From NCBI GenBank assembly GCA_965205225.1, contig CBDBFZ010000003.1, positions 2,046,001 to 2,110,000 of the forward strand: a stretch of 64,000 nt of DNA, in the 5' to 3' direction. Made by a program: the position numbers and the translations under genes. Below the pieces are notes generated by a model. That model worked only from the letters and a program-made list of their open reading frames with translations, was not told the DNA's origin and did no database searches. Source of the DNA: Litorimonas sp965205225. Lineage in GTDB: Bacteria > Pseudomonadota > Alphaproteobacteria > Caulobacterales > Maricaulaceae. Positions 1-8,726 of this stretch are shown here, piece by piece; position 1 is the stretch's first letter, and every line of letters starts with the position of its first letter.

Positions 1-2125
1 ACTGGACCTCTTCCGTCGCGCTTTCCATGTCGTTGACGACGTTGAAGACGCCTTCATAGCTGCGCAGCTGAGCCATCAGATCATCGCCTGCGGCCGTCAG
101 ACTCTCAAAGGATTTAGCGTTCAGAACATATTGCAGAGCGGGACCATTATTACCGTTCCCATATTCAACGGAGATATTCTCCGCATCTGGAACCTCGCCA
201 ATCAGTTCGCGAAGGCGCTCAGCCGCTTCACTGACCTGCAGCGCCCGGTCCTCCGGCGGGACGAGCTTTACAAGCGCCAGAACGTTATTATCGCGAGACC
301 GCGTGTACCAGTTCTCGATCAGTTCACCATCTTTGACCGCAATTTCTTCCTGCAATGTATGTTCGGCGTCCTGAATCTGAGTCAGAACTTCTAGGGTGCG
401 CGAATAGGGCGTGCCTTCCGGCAACTCGACTGTAATGTCGATCTGGTCGGATTCGCCCTGCGGGAAGAAGACGGATTTCACGAGACCGTTGCTGACCAGT
501 CCAATCGACAGGATCATAATGCCGACAAAGATCGACGCGGTCAGATAGCGGCGGTGCAGGGCTCTCGTAATTATCGGACGATAGACCTTGTTGGCCAGCG
601 TCGTCAGACTATCGGAAATCGCTTTCTGAACGCGCATGATCCGGCTTTTCGGACTAATTGGTTTCATATGGACCAAGTGAGCTGGAAGGATCAGCAATGA
701 CTCAATCAATGAGAATAGGAGTGACAGGATCACGACCAGTGAAATAGCCCGGGTGAACTCACTCGTCCCACCGGACAGATACATCCAGGGAGCAAAGAAA
801 ATCATCGTGGTCAGAACCGCGAAAATGACTGGCTTCTTGACCATGTTCGTGCCGTTGACCGCAGCCTCTAGGCCCGTTTCGCCTTCTTCGGTTTTGAAAT
901 GAATCGCTTCACCGACAATGATGGCATCATCCACGATTACCCCGATCACCAGCAGAAAGGCGAAGGTTGAAATCATGTTGAATGACACGTCAAAGAGCGG
1001 CAGCAGGGCCAGCCCGCCGGCAAATGCGGTTGCAATCCCGATCGACACCCAGATCGCGATCTTTGGTCGCAAAAACAGCATCAGCGTCAGACAGACTAGC
1101 AATAATCCGAAGAAGAAATTCGACGTGATAGAATTGATCCGGCCTTTATAGTCGTCAGCGGAGTCATTCCAGACCGTGATCGATATCCCGTCGGGAAGAT
1201 CGGCGCTAACTTTTTCGAGATATCCTTTCACATTTTCCGACATCTTGATGATATCCATGCTGGGTCCACTCATGATCTGGACCAGAATGGTTCGCTGACC
1301 ATTCACAGTTGCCATCAGATTGACTTCCTCAAACCCGTCAATGACCGTTGCGACATCCTTGACCCGGATGATCGCACCGCCCGGTTCCTGGCGAACAATG
1401 ATGTTTTCGAACTCGGCCTGACTGTCGGCCTGATTGCGTGTGCGCAATTGAACTGATCCAATTTCTGTCCGGACTCGTCCTGAGGAACTGTTGACCGATG
1501 TACCCCTCACCGCATTTGCGACATCGCTGAAGGTCAGGCCGTACTGACTTAGCGCGGTTTCCGACACTTCGATCGAGACCTCTTCAGCCCGCACGCCAAA
1601 CAGATCAACGGATGGCACATAGTCGAGCAAGGCCACTTCCCGGCGCGTCTTCTCGGCAAACCGTTTCAGCTCGCGTTCCGAAACCGTGTCATCGCCCATG
1701 ACCGCCAGGCGGATCATTTCGTCCCTGGTGCGAAAAATATTGACCTGCGGCTCTTCGGCCGCCAACGGAAAATTATTGATCCCGTCGACCGCGCGTTTGA
1801 CGTCAGCCATCAACCGGGCTTCATCGACGCCGTTCTTACCCTGAACCGTGACCGTGCCGCCGCCTTCACCGGCGAAAGCCCACATTCGATTGACGCCGTC
1901 GACAACAGAGAGCGCCTCTTCCATGCGAACCACAATCTGTTCTTCAACATCCTGGGGCGACGCGCCAGGCCATGACACATAGGTCCAAGCTCCCGGAAAC
2001 TCGACATAGGGTTCAAGCTCGCGTTCAATTGTGAGGTAGCTGACCAAACCGCCCACCAGGCAGATAATCATGAGAAGGTTGGCAGCGACAGAGTTAGAGG
2101 CCCACCAGCGGATAATACGGCTCAT
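1..2125 (-). CDS. RND efflux transporter permease (partial, C-terminus outside window)
   Basis: An inner-membrane, proton-driven efflux pump subunit of the AcrB/HAE1-like RND family. About 708 codons are present; the 3' end runs off the window. The N-terminus has the expected first transmembrane helix (MSRIIRWWASNSVAANLLM), followed by porter-domain sequence and then the helix block around residues 330-470, with the family motif VIGVIVDDAIIVGEAIHF in helix 4, where the acidic proton-relay residues lie. It starts 3 bp after the stop of the adaptor gene, so both form one transcription unit and presumably one tripartite pump. The substrate cannot be told from the sequence, and no outer-membrane channel gene is visible in the window. 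The reading frame is open throughout. Confidence 0.93.
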   Translation of the reverse strand, partial: MSRIIRWWASNSVAANLLMIICLVGGLVSYLTIERELEPYVEFPGAWTYVSWPGASPQDVEEQIVVRMEEALSVVDGVNRMWAFAGEGGGTVTVQGKNGVDEARLMADVKRAVDGINNFPLAAEEPQVNIFRTRDEMIRLAVMGDDTVSERELKRFAEKTRREVALLDYVPSVDLFGVRAEEVSIEVSETALSQYGLTFSDVANAVRGTSVNSSSGRVRTEIGSVQLRTRNQADSQAEFENIIVRQEPGGAIIRVKDVATVIDGFEEVNLMATVNGQRTILVQIMSGPSMDIIKMSENVKGYLEKVSADLPDGISITVWNDSADDYKGRINSITSNFFFGLLLVCLTLMLFLRPKIAIWVSIGIATAFAGGLALLPLFDVSFNMISTFAFLLVIGVIVDDAIIVGEAIHFKTEEGETGLEAAVNGTNMVKKPVIFAVLTTMIFFAPWMYLSGGTSEFTRAISLVVILSLLFSLIESLLILPAHLVHMKPISPKSRIMRVQKAISDSLTTLANKVYRPIITRALHRRYLTASIFVGIMILSIGLVSNGLVKSVFFPQGESDQIDITVELPEGTPYSRTLEVLTQIQDAEHTLQEEIAVKDGELIENWYTRSRDNNVLALVKLVPPEDRALQVSEAAERLRELIGEVPDAENISVEYGNGNNGPALQYVLNAKSFESLTAAGDDLMAQLRSYEGVFNVVNDMESATEEVQ

Positions 2126-2128
2126 GAT

Positions 2129-3391
2129 CTACGCTTCCGTTGCGGAGGTTTTGGGATCGACGACCTCGATCTTCATCCCGTCGGCCACGCCGCGGATCGG
2201 TGACGTAATGGTCGCCTCGCCAGCTTTCAGTCCGCTACCGATTACCACGCGGTTTCGATCCGATGACAGGACTTCGACGATTCTGACACTCAGCGTCCCG
2301 TCATCATTCGCGACATAGACCTGATTATCACCGCGCAGCGCTGCACGCTGGATGGTGACGATATTGTCCAATGTTGGTCCAGCAATATCAGCTTCGACAT
2401 AAAGACCCGGCGCCAGAGGCGCTTTCTGCGATGACCCGTCCCCAAAGGGCTGGCGCACCTCCGCATAGGCATGAAGCACGCGCGACTGGCTATCAAACCG
2501 GCTATCGGTCCGGGCAATTTCACCCACCCATTCCGTATATTCTCCCGCGATATTGGCAGACAGAGTGACCGTGATGGTCATGTCACCGCCCGATTCATAC
2601 CCCAGATAAAGCCCGGCCTGACGAAGATCGGATTGCGAGAGGGGCAGACGGACATCCATAATGTCAGTCGCGTAAACGTTGCCCAGACGACTGCTGGCAC
2701 CGACAAATTCACCCGCGTCAACCAAGCGTGTTGTCACCCGGCCATCGAACGGCGCGCGAATGTTTGTCCGAGACAGTTGGAGTTCTGCTTCGGCCAGTTG
2801 CGCCTTCGCCGCCTCGAGCCGCGCCGCCGCTTCCGCCATCTGCGGTTCGCGCAGGGTCAACGGTGTCGGCGTACCGCCCGTACCAAGATCGGCCCAGTCC
2901 ATCCGGGCGAGTTCAGCCTCGGATTTTTCGCGCGCAAGCACTGTTTCGGCTTGCGAGACATTGGCCCGGGCCTGGATGACGCGGAGCTTATATTCAGCTG
3001 GATCAATCTGAACCAGCAGATCACCCCGATTGAACCGTCCACCATCGATGAATTTCGGCGACATGTAAGTGATGCGTCCACTGACCTGGCTGACAATATT
3101 GATTTCCGTGCGCGGCTGAACTTCGCCCTGGGCCTTGACGGTCAGGGTCACAGAACCGGTCTGAGCGCGAGCCGTCAGAACTGGCAAAGCCTTGATCGGA
3201 TCCTCAGTTTCCTCCGGCTCCGGCGCAAACGCGCTCATCGCGACTGTTCCGCCTATAGCGGCCAGCAGAACGATGACAGGCAGGACAAAGATCAGCGCCC
3301 TCAAGATCCAGAGTTTTCGGGGTCTGCGGCGCGGTTTTGCCGTCAATTCGTCCCCTTGCGCTCGTATATTCTGCACTCCCAAACTTTGCAT
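2129..3391 (-). CDS. RND efflux periplasmic adaptor subunit (HlyD/AcrA-like)
   Basis: Membrane-fusion protein that links the RND permease to an outer-membrane channel. The frame is open from 3436, but AAAGGAG sits directly against the ATG at 3397 and 6 bp before the ATG at 3391, so 3391 (MQSLGVQN) is the better start, giving 420 residues. A signal-anchor helix (about residues 28-50) is followed by a biotinyl-lipoyl half-motif with VSGRITYMSPKFIDGG, a coiled-coil hairpin rich in Ala/Glu (about 140-200), the second lipoyl half around SRTNIRAPFDGRVTTR, and a beta-barrel. It is the first gene of the pump operon. Family assignment is firm; drug specificity is not inferable. Confidence 0.92.
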   Translation of the reverse strand: MQSLGVQNIRAQGDELTAKPRRRPRKLWILRALIFVLPVIVLLAAIGGTVAMSAFAPEPEETEDPIKALPVLTARAQTGSVTLTVKAQGEVQPRTEINIVSQVSGRITYMSPKFIDGGRFNRGDLLVQIDPAEYKLRVIQARANVSQAETVLAREKSEAELARMDWADLGTGGTPTPLTLREPQMAEAAARLEAAKAQLAEAELQLSRTNIRAPFDGRVTTRLVDAGEFVGASSRLGNVYATDIMDVRLPLSQSDLRQAGLYLGYESGGDMTITVTLSANIAGEYTEWVGEIARTDSRFDSQSRVLHAYAEVRQPFGDGSSQKAPLAPGLYVEADIAGPTLDNIVTIQRAALRGDNQVYVANDDGTLSVRIVEVLSSDRNRVVIGSGLKAGEATITSPIRGVADGMKIEVVDPKTSATEA

Positions 3392-3457
3392 CGTCATCTC
3401 CTTTATCCGGCTGGCACGCCGGTGACATCTCGTCATTAGCAGAATTATTATTGTTTT

Positions 3458-3475
3458 TCAATAAAATTTTATTGA
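3458..3475. promoter_or_regulatory. Perfect 18-bp palindrome upstream of the RND operon, operator candidate
   Basis: TCAATAAAATTTTATTGA is a perfect inverted repeat 67 bp upstream of the adaptor start, in an AT-rich intergenic stretch between the pump operon and the divergent halogenase relic. A shorter palindrome AGAATATTCT follows at 3481-3490. TetR-type repressors of efflux operons commonly bind such sites; no regulator gene is adjacent, so this is inference. Confidence 0.4.
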
Positions 3476-3607
3476 GAAATAGAATATTCTGCACTGTGAA
3501 TCAGAGATCTCTATTCCTCCGTCATACGCTTGGCACCCTGTCGATCAAGCTTGCGCACCGATCGATATTTCCCCATTCCAATCCAACCAAAGGGCAGGAT
3601 TCACGAT

Positions 3608-4245
3608 ATGAAACGCGTAATTATCGTTGGCGGTGGCTCGGCTGGGTGGATTAGCGCAACCTATCTGGATGGTATCCTTAATGATCGGGGCCAGAACAAG
3701 ACCGTCGAGATCACTTTGATCGAATCGCCTGATGTTCCGCGTATTTCCGTCGGGGAAGCCACTGTGCCGTCGATCCATCACGCCGTGCCCAACCCCCTAT
3801 GAATACCATTTTCCAGGCCATCCGCCCCTACACGACCTGCACCGCCATATCGGCTGGCTGGGTCTGGGACACACCGACGATGACACGCTGCGCCATCGGC
3901 TATGTTCATAGCTCGGACTTCATCAGCGAGGAGGACGCACGCGCTGAACTGCTCGCCTATCAGGATCCCGATCTGAAGGATTACGAAACACGGACAATAG
4001 TTCGGAGCCAAGTATCAGCCACCAGAAGGGTTCGAGTTGCAATCACATCCACGACTTTATCCGCATCAAGCACGGCTTGTGTCGCCGGATCATTGCGATC
4101 AAAATGACACCGTAATAGATCTATTTCAGGGGAACGTCGAAATCATCGATTATGGCCGGGCTCGCCTGACCGTTGCCATCAACTTTCCACGCATGGATTA
4201 TTCCGCTCATGAAGAGACCTTAGACCGAGTTGGGATGGGCGTCTA
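3608..4245 (+). pseudogene. Decayed flavin-dependent (tryptophan-type) halogenase
   Basis: The first ~60 codons are a clear flavin-dependent halogenase start: MKRVIIVGGGSAGWISATYL is the Rossmann FAD-binding GxGxxG segment, and IESPDVPRISVGEATVPSIH matches the conserved GEATVPS loop. The frame breaks near 3785-3800, and the rest survives only as short pieces in different frames (one continuing at 3799-4107, another at 4037-4246). A full enzyme would be about 500 residues, so most of the gene is lost or scrambled. The last piece (ending DRVGMGV) could not be assigned and may come from another gene. The gene is divergent from the RND operon. In Caulobacterales relatives such genes often sit near TonB receptors; none is adjacent here. 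Confidence 0.7.
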
Positions 4246-4257
4246 GACCGATGATGG

Positions 4258-5925
4258 TCAGATCGGATTGGACGACGTTAGCGTGGCCCGCATCAGCCCG
4301 CGCAGACTATTGCCGATGAACAGCGCGTCGGCATTGATTAGGTCCGACAGGGTCAACTCAGCCTCGATCGCCTCGCACTGATCCAGCATCGCCTGGCGCA
4401 AGATGCCAGGCAGCAGACCCGGACCGGCGGGGGTCAGCAGCTGGCCCTCCATCCGGACGAACAGCGAGGTGAAGCTGCCCTCCTTCACATGGCCCGCCGC
4501 ATCGAGAAATAGCACCTCCTGCGCCCCGCAGAGCGCGCCGACGCGGGCCCGCTCCCCATCATAGAAATCGCGGTGGGATGTCTTGATATCGGTGCGCTGC
4601 ACGGCGCTTGTCAGTGCATAGCGTGACAGAGCGAGCCGAACGGGCTCATCCATCTCATCAAGCGGCGTCAGGATCAGCTCCGTCTGTCCGTCCGGCATCC
4701 GATCCACGCGCACCCGGTGTGGTCTGTCCACTGCCGGGATGTCCGGCAGCGGCGAGCCGAGCCGGGCTTCGTGTCGCGCGGCCCTGACGGAGCCGTCCGG
4801 ACCTGTGCGCAAGGTCTCGAACTGGGTGGATGGCTCCGGCGACCAGATCCCGGCCTTGAGTAGGCATTCGCGATATTCATCTACACCTTCGGAATCGAGC
4901 ACGACGCCGCTGCCCACATCATACCGCATCCGTCCCCGCTCCAGCACAGCCGTTCGGATCGCGACGGAAAAGGAGGCCGTATTGTCCGGTGCGATAAACC
5001 CGACTGCACCGCAATAGGTCCCGCGCGGACCGGATTCGAGTTCGTAGATAATCTCCATCGCCCGGATTTTCGGCGCGCCCGTCACCGATCCACACGGGAA
5101 CAGGGCCCTGAAAATATCATGCCAACTCACCTCATCCCGAAGCTCACACGTCACTTGCGACGTCATTTGCACCAGAGTCGGGTAATCCTCGATAGCGAAC
5201 AGTTCAGGCACATCTATAGTGCCGGGTTTGCACAGACGCGACAGGTCATTGCGCAGTAGATCGACGATCATCAGATTTTCCGCGCGCGATTTTTCATCGT
5301 CGCGCATATCCTCGCTGGATGTTTTGGGCCTTGTGCCTTTCATGGGCCGCATCCGCATCCTGGTACCCCGCCGCTCGAAGAAAAGTTCGGGTGAGAAGCT
5401 GATAATCTCTGGACCGGTTTCGCCTTCGTGCAGACTGACGATGGCCCCGTATCGGCCCGGCTGGCGGCGGCGGTAGCTGGCGTAAAGGTTTGCTGTGCTG
5501 GCACTTGTCTCTCCCCGCATCGGGAAGGTCAGATTGACCTGATAAGCATCGCCCGCGCGCAGATAGGCTTCGACCCTCTGAAACCGGCGATCATAGTCCG
5601 ACTCGGGCCAGTCCGGTGACAAAGTGACGCCGGTCGGCTCCACCGTGTAGAGCAAGTCGGCAGGCGGATGATCTGAGCACTTGGAGAAGACACCCAACCG
5701 CACCAACTCGGCGCTCGGCTGTGCCAGATGAACGAGCGTTGGCTCTAGCGCAGCGGCAAATTCATACGCGAACAACCCTGCAATCCAGTATCCGTTCGCC
5801 TGAGCTGCCTCGATAGCTGCGAACAAAGCCTCGACGGGCTCACCCATCCGGTACGTCAGAATCTCGACGGGATCGGCAAAATAAAGCTGCCGATAAGTTG
5901 CCTGATCATCCAGCAGGACAAACAT
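4258..5925 (-). CDS. pabB: Fused aminodeoxychorismate synthase component I / aminodeoxychorismate lyase (PabB-PabC)
   Basis: Makes p-aminobenzoate for folate: the N-terminal half (about residues 1-365) is a chorismate-binding PabB domain and the C-terminal half a PLP-dependent class IV aminotransferase-fold lyase (PabC). PabB signatures include RPMKGTRPK, IVDLLRNDLSR, the substrate-site run FPCGSVTGAPKIRAME and GSGVVLDSEGVDEY. In the lyase, the Lys of DIKTSHRDFYD sits where fused proteins carry the PLP Schiff-base lysine, and EGSFTSLFV and GLLPGILR are the expected later motifs. The stretch after FETLRTGPDGSV looks about 30 residues shorter than usual for the lyase N-terminal lobe, so lyase activity is less certain. 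It starts 3 bp after pxpC as the last gene of the operon; no pabA is in the window. Confidence 0.9.
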   Translation of the reverse strand: MFVLLDDQATYRQLYFADPVEILTYRMGEPVEALFAAIEAAQANGYWIAGLFAYEFAAALEPTLVHLAQPSAELVRLGVFSKCSDHPPADLLYTVEPTGVTLSPDWPESDYDRRFQRVEAYLRAGDAYQVNLTFPMRGETSASTANLYASYRRRQPGRYGAIVSLHEGETGPEIISFSPELFFERRGTRMRMRPMKGTRPKTSSEDMRDDEKSRAENLMIVDLLRNDLSRLCKPGTIDVPELFAIEDYPTLVQMTSQVTCELRDEVSWHDIFRALFPCGSVTGAPKIRAMEIIYELESGPRGTYCGAVGFIAPDNTASFSVAIRTAVLERGRMRYDVGSGVVLDSEGVDEYRECLLKAGIWSPEPSTQFETLRTGPDGSVRAARHEARLGSPLPDIPAVDRPHRVRVDRMPDGQTELILTPLDEMDEPVRLALSRYALTSAVQRTDIKTSHRDFYDGERARVGALCGAQEVLFLDAAGHVKEGSFTSLFVRMEGQLLTPAGPGLLPGILRQAMLDQCEAIEAELTLSDLINADALFIGNSLRGLMRATLTSSNPI

Positions 5926-5928
5926 CGA

Positions 5929-6882
5929 CTAGAAACTGAACCCCGGAATCAACCTGCTCCAGACCGCATTGCGCGTTCGCAGAACGTCGGGGGCTTCTTC
6001 TTCGAAACAGCGGCGGAAGCTGAGCCGCATCCCCGGTGCGATCTGACCAAGAAGCCATTGATCGGCTTGAATGACGTGCAATCCGCGTGCATAACCGCCC
6101 GTACAATGCCCATCAGCCAGAGCCAGAATCGGCTGCCCATCTGGCGGGCATTGCAGGGTCCCGGGCAGCAGGGGCGAACTGGTCATTGCGAAAGTCTGGT
6201 CTGTCACGATCCGATCACCGCGCAGCCGCGCCCCCATCCGGTCCGTGGCCGGCGTCGCAATGAACGGGGTTGTAAACAGATGACGCTGACTATCAGCCGA
6301 CAACAGCTCCCACTCCGGTCCAGACCGCGCGCGCAAAACCGTATGTCCAGACAGGAATGGAACATAGCCTCGCGGTAAGGTCCGCGCTTCACGGCCCGGA
6401 TCCGTCGCGAGACCCGGCTTATCCCCCGCCTTCAGCGCGCGCCCCTCAATCCCGCCAAGAGCCGCAGGCAGGTAAGTCGAAACAGAGCCCAGAAATTCCG
6501 TCGCCGCGACTCCTCCTGCAATGGCAACATAGCAGCGGCATCCGGCGCGCGCATAGGAGAGTGTCAAAATATCACCAGCCTCAACACCGACAGCGCGATT
6601 CAGGTCAACATTCATGCCATTGATCTGCGCCCACATCTGTGCACCCGACAAAGCAATGCAGCTATCGCGCTCAAACCGCAGATGCAGCCCGCCCAATGCG
6701 CATTCCAGCGCAGGCGTGCCCCAGTCGTTCCCGACGAGATGGTTAGCGATAGCGAAGGATAGCCTGTCCGCTGCGCCTGAGCGCGGAATACCGAGATGGC
6801 GGAAACCGGGACGTCCGGCATCCTGAACCGTGGTTTGCGTGCCGCCATTCAGAACAGTAATAGCGTTCGCATCCTGGCTCAT
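5929..6882 (-). CDS. pxpC: 5-oxoprolinase subunit C (biotin-dependent carboxylase-like / KipA family)
   Basis: Subunit of the bacterial ATP-dependent 5-oxoprolinase, which recycles pyroglutamate to glutamate; homologous to the C-terminal part of allophanate hydrolase subunit 2. Of 317 residues, the start TVQDAGRPGFRHLGIPRSGA is the hallmark of this family, followed by ANHLVGN, ALEC, and a central GGVAATEFLGS segment. Length matches the family (about 300-330). Its ATG overlaps the pxpB stop by 4 bp (ATGA), so translation is probably coupled, and it is followed after 3 bp by pabBC. Annotation pipelines also call this family KipA or urea amidolyase-like; the pxpA-pxpB-pxpC order makes the 5-oxoprolinase role the most likely. 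Confidence 0.92.
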   Translation of the reverse strand: MSQDANAITVLNGGTQTTVQDAGRPGFRHLGIPRSGAADRLSFAIANHLVGNDWGTPALECALGGLHLRFERDSCIALSGAQMWAQINGMNVDLNRAVGVEAGDILTLSYARAGCRCYVAIAGGVAATEFLGSVSTYLPAALGGIEGRALKAGDKPGLATDPGREARTLPRGYVPFLSGHTVLRARSGPEWELLSADSQRHLFTTPFIATPATDRMGARLRGDRIVTDQTFAMTSSPLLPGTLQCPPDGQPILALADGHCTGGYARGLHVIQADQWLLGQIAPGMRLSFRRCFEEEAPDVLRTRNAVWSRLIPGFSF

Positions 6883-7547
6883 TTGGACACAAAACGGATA
6901 CGATCGCCGGCCTCGACGAGGAAGGGTTTTCTGCGATTGGCATCGAACATATCGAGCTCAGTCCGCCCGATAATCTGCCAGCCGCCCGGACTCTCCAGTC
7001 CATAAATTCCAGTTTGCCAATTGGCGATACCAACACTCCCGGCCGGCACAATAGCGCGCGGCGTGGCATGGCGGGGATGCTGCAAAATCGGATCTACTTC
7101 GGAGAGGAATGCAAAGCCGGGGATGAAGCCCATCATGCAAACCCGGTACTCCCGGCCTGAATGCAGAGATATGACCTCTTCAGGCGTCGTCCCGATTCGA
7201 TCAGCCATCGCGTAGATATCCTGACCGTCTGCGCCGCCATAGGACACGGGAATATCCACCAGCCGCCCCTGAGCTGGAATTTCCGATCGCGCTTCGCGCA
7301 TCAGTGCGTTTTCGACTTTTAGTACCGCCGCACTGACCGACAGCTTGGCGGCATCAAAGCTGACAACCAGACTGTCATAGCCCGGCATGACCTCTATGAA
7401 CGTTTTCGACTTGCGGAGCCGGGCCGCAAGCGCGTGAACCTGATCACTGACGGCGGGATCAAACCCCGCCACGTCCCATTCCACCAGAACGGCATGATCA
7501 CCATATTGCCGAACGGTCGGCTGCAAATCGGTCTCGCGCGCACTCAT
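6879..7547 (-). CDS. pxpB: 5-oxoprolinase subunit B (KipI / allophanate hydrolase subunit 1 family)
   Basis: Partner of PxpC in the 5-oxoprolinase complex. The 222-residue protein has the family pattern: an N-terminal YGDHAVLVEWD, VMPGYDSLVVSFD, a central IPVSYGG segment with a following D, and the highly conserved CMMGFIPGFAFLSEVDP and GSVGIANWQTGIYGLESPGG stretches. It overlaps pxpA by 4 bp upstream (ATGA) and pxpC by 4 bp downstream. In Bacillus the homologue KipI inhibits the sporulation kinase KinA, but that role is not expected here. Both overlaps argue for a stoichiometric complex made from one mRNA. Confidence 0.93.
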   Translation of the reverse strand: MSARETDLQPTVRQYGDHAVLVEWDVAGFDPAVSDQVHALAARLRKSKTFIEVMPGYDSLVVSFDAAKLSVSAAVLKVENALMREARSEIPAQGRLVDIPVSYGGADGQDIYAMADRIGTTPEEVISLHSGREYRVCMMGFIPGFAFLSEVDPILQHPRHATPRAIVPAGSVGIANWQTGIYGLESPGGWQIIGRTELDMFDANRRKPFLVEAGDRIRFVSK

Positions 7548-8317
7548 GCTGCGAATGCCTTGATGACTACGCCCGTCGACTCGATGGCGGCGCGGGCCTG
7601 GCGGGCCGTTTCCACGGCCCCGGCACTATCGCCATGCATGCAGAGCGACCGCGCCTGTATATCCAGCCGTCCGCCGGACGCGGTTTGCACTTCGCCCAAC
7701 GTCGCCAGGCTCCGAGCCTGATTGAGCCGATCCGTTTGATTCTCGATGACCGCGCCGGGCTGTGAGCGCGCTATCAAATGACCATCATCGGAATAGCGAC
7801 GATCAATGAACCCTTCTGCAACAAAGGTCAGGCCATGCGCTCGCGCCGCCTTGCCCATTTCAGAGTTCGGTCCGCCCAGAAGCGCAAGGTTCGGATCAAT
7901 CGCGGCAATCGTGCTCGCAATCATATTGGCCTTTCGGGCATCGCCAACCGCGTCATTATAGAGCTGCCCATGCGGTTTGACATAGGTGACGGCTGCGCCT
8001 TCTTCAGCAGCAATTTCGACCAGACGGACGATTTGCGCCGTTATGTTGCGCACCAGTTCATCCTCACCAATATCCTGATCCAGCACGAGCGAACGGCGTC
8101 CGAAATTCTCGCGGTCTGGATAGGCAGGATGCGCGCCAATCACGACGCCGTTTGCCAGCGCGCCGCGCACCGTTTTGCGCATGGACGCATCATCTCCGGC
8201 ATGTCCACCGCAAGCAATATTTGCCGAGCTGATATAGGACAGGATCGCCGCTTCTGCAGCCGCCCAATCGGGGGTGTTCGCCTCGCCAATATCCGCGTTC
8301 AGATCAATCCTCTTCAT
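7544..8317 (-). CDS. pxpA: 5-oxoprolinase subunit A (LamB/YcsF family)
   Basis: First gene of the 5-oxoprolinase operon. The 257-residue protein begins MKRIDLNADIGE, the diagnostic LamB/YcsF start, followed by SSANIACGGHAGD, IGAHPAYPD, the RRSLVLD loop, VKPHGQLYN and FVAEGFIDRRY, all in family order; the C-terminal CMHGDSAGAV motif is also present. Length is normal (245-260). PxpA has the ring-opening chemistry in the PxpABC complex while PxpBC supply ATP-dependent activation. The downstream ATGA overlap links it to pxpB. Upstream lies a decayed flavoprotein on the same strand, so the operon promoter should lie just upstream of 8317, in the ~75 bp before the relic. Confidence 0.94.
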   Translation of the reverse strand: MKRIDLNADIGEANTPDWAAAEAAILSYISSANIACGGHAGDDASMRKTVRGALANGVVIGAHPAYPDRENFGRRSLVLDQDIGEDELVRNITAQIVRLVEIAAEEGAAVTYVKPHGQLYNDAVGDARKANMIASTIAAIDPNLALLGGPNSEMGKAARAHGLTFVAEGFIDRRYSDDGHLIARSQPGAVIENQTDRLNQARSLATLGEVQTASGGRLDIQARSLCMHGDSAGAVETARQARAAIESTGVVIKAFAA

Positions 8318-8390
8318 GAGCTAGACTTAACAGGTTGCGCGCAGGAAGAAAGCGGCTGAGGCGTTTTCACCGAGACAGAGTTAGGCGCCG

Positions 8391-8722
8391 TCAGCAGATG
8401 GCCCCGCAGGCCACCCCACTCGCCCAAACCCATTGGAAATTGTGCCCGCCCAGATGGTCGGCACATCCACCACTTCACCGACAAAATAGAGTCCCGAGAT
8501 TTTCTTTGACTCCATCGTTTTGGACGACAGTTCATTCGTTGAGACGCCGCCCCGGGTCACTTCCACTTTACGGTAGCCCTAGCTGCTAGCTGGCTTCACG
8601 CGCCATTCGCCGACTTGCAGCGCGAGGTTCATCAAGGCTGTATCCGGCATATCGGCCAGCCGCACCTGTTTGATACCGCTCGCAATATGTTCGGCGAGCC
8701 GTATCGGCAGCCTTTCGGATAG
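8391..8722 (-). pseudogene. C-terminal relic of an HI0933/YhiN-type NAD(P)/FAD-dependent oxidoreductase
   Basis: The minus-strand translation shows the conserved C-terminus of the HI0933/BaiN flavoprotein family: SERLPIRLAEHIASGI, then WRVKPAS, then VEVTRGGVSTNELSSKTMES and GLYFVGEVVDV. It is dead three times over. The 5' two thirds are missing at 8722, next to an IS element. An in-frame TAG near 8581 interrupts the segment before GYRKVEVTRGG. A frameshift after VDV moves the final DHLGGHNFQWVWASG block into another frame, ending at the TGA at 8391. The flavoprotein would have been transcribed toward pxpA. The family fit is strong because every block matches in order. Confidence 0.8.
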
Positions 8723-8726
8723 CTAG

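Noticed and set aside
2471..3439. 322-codon plus-strand frame opposite the RND adaptor
   Set aside because: The adaptor on the minus strand has full domain structure; this frame has Arg/Gln-rich, non-protein-like composition and no Shine-Dalgarno.
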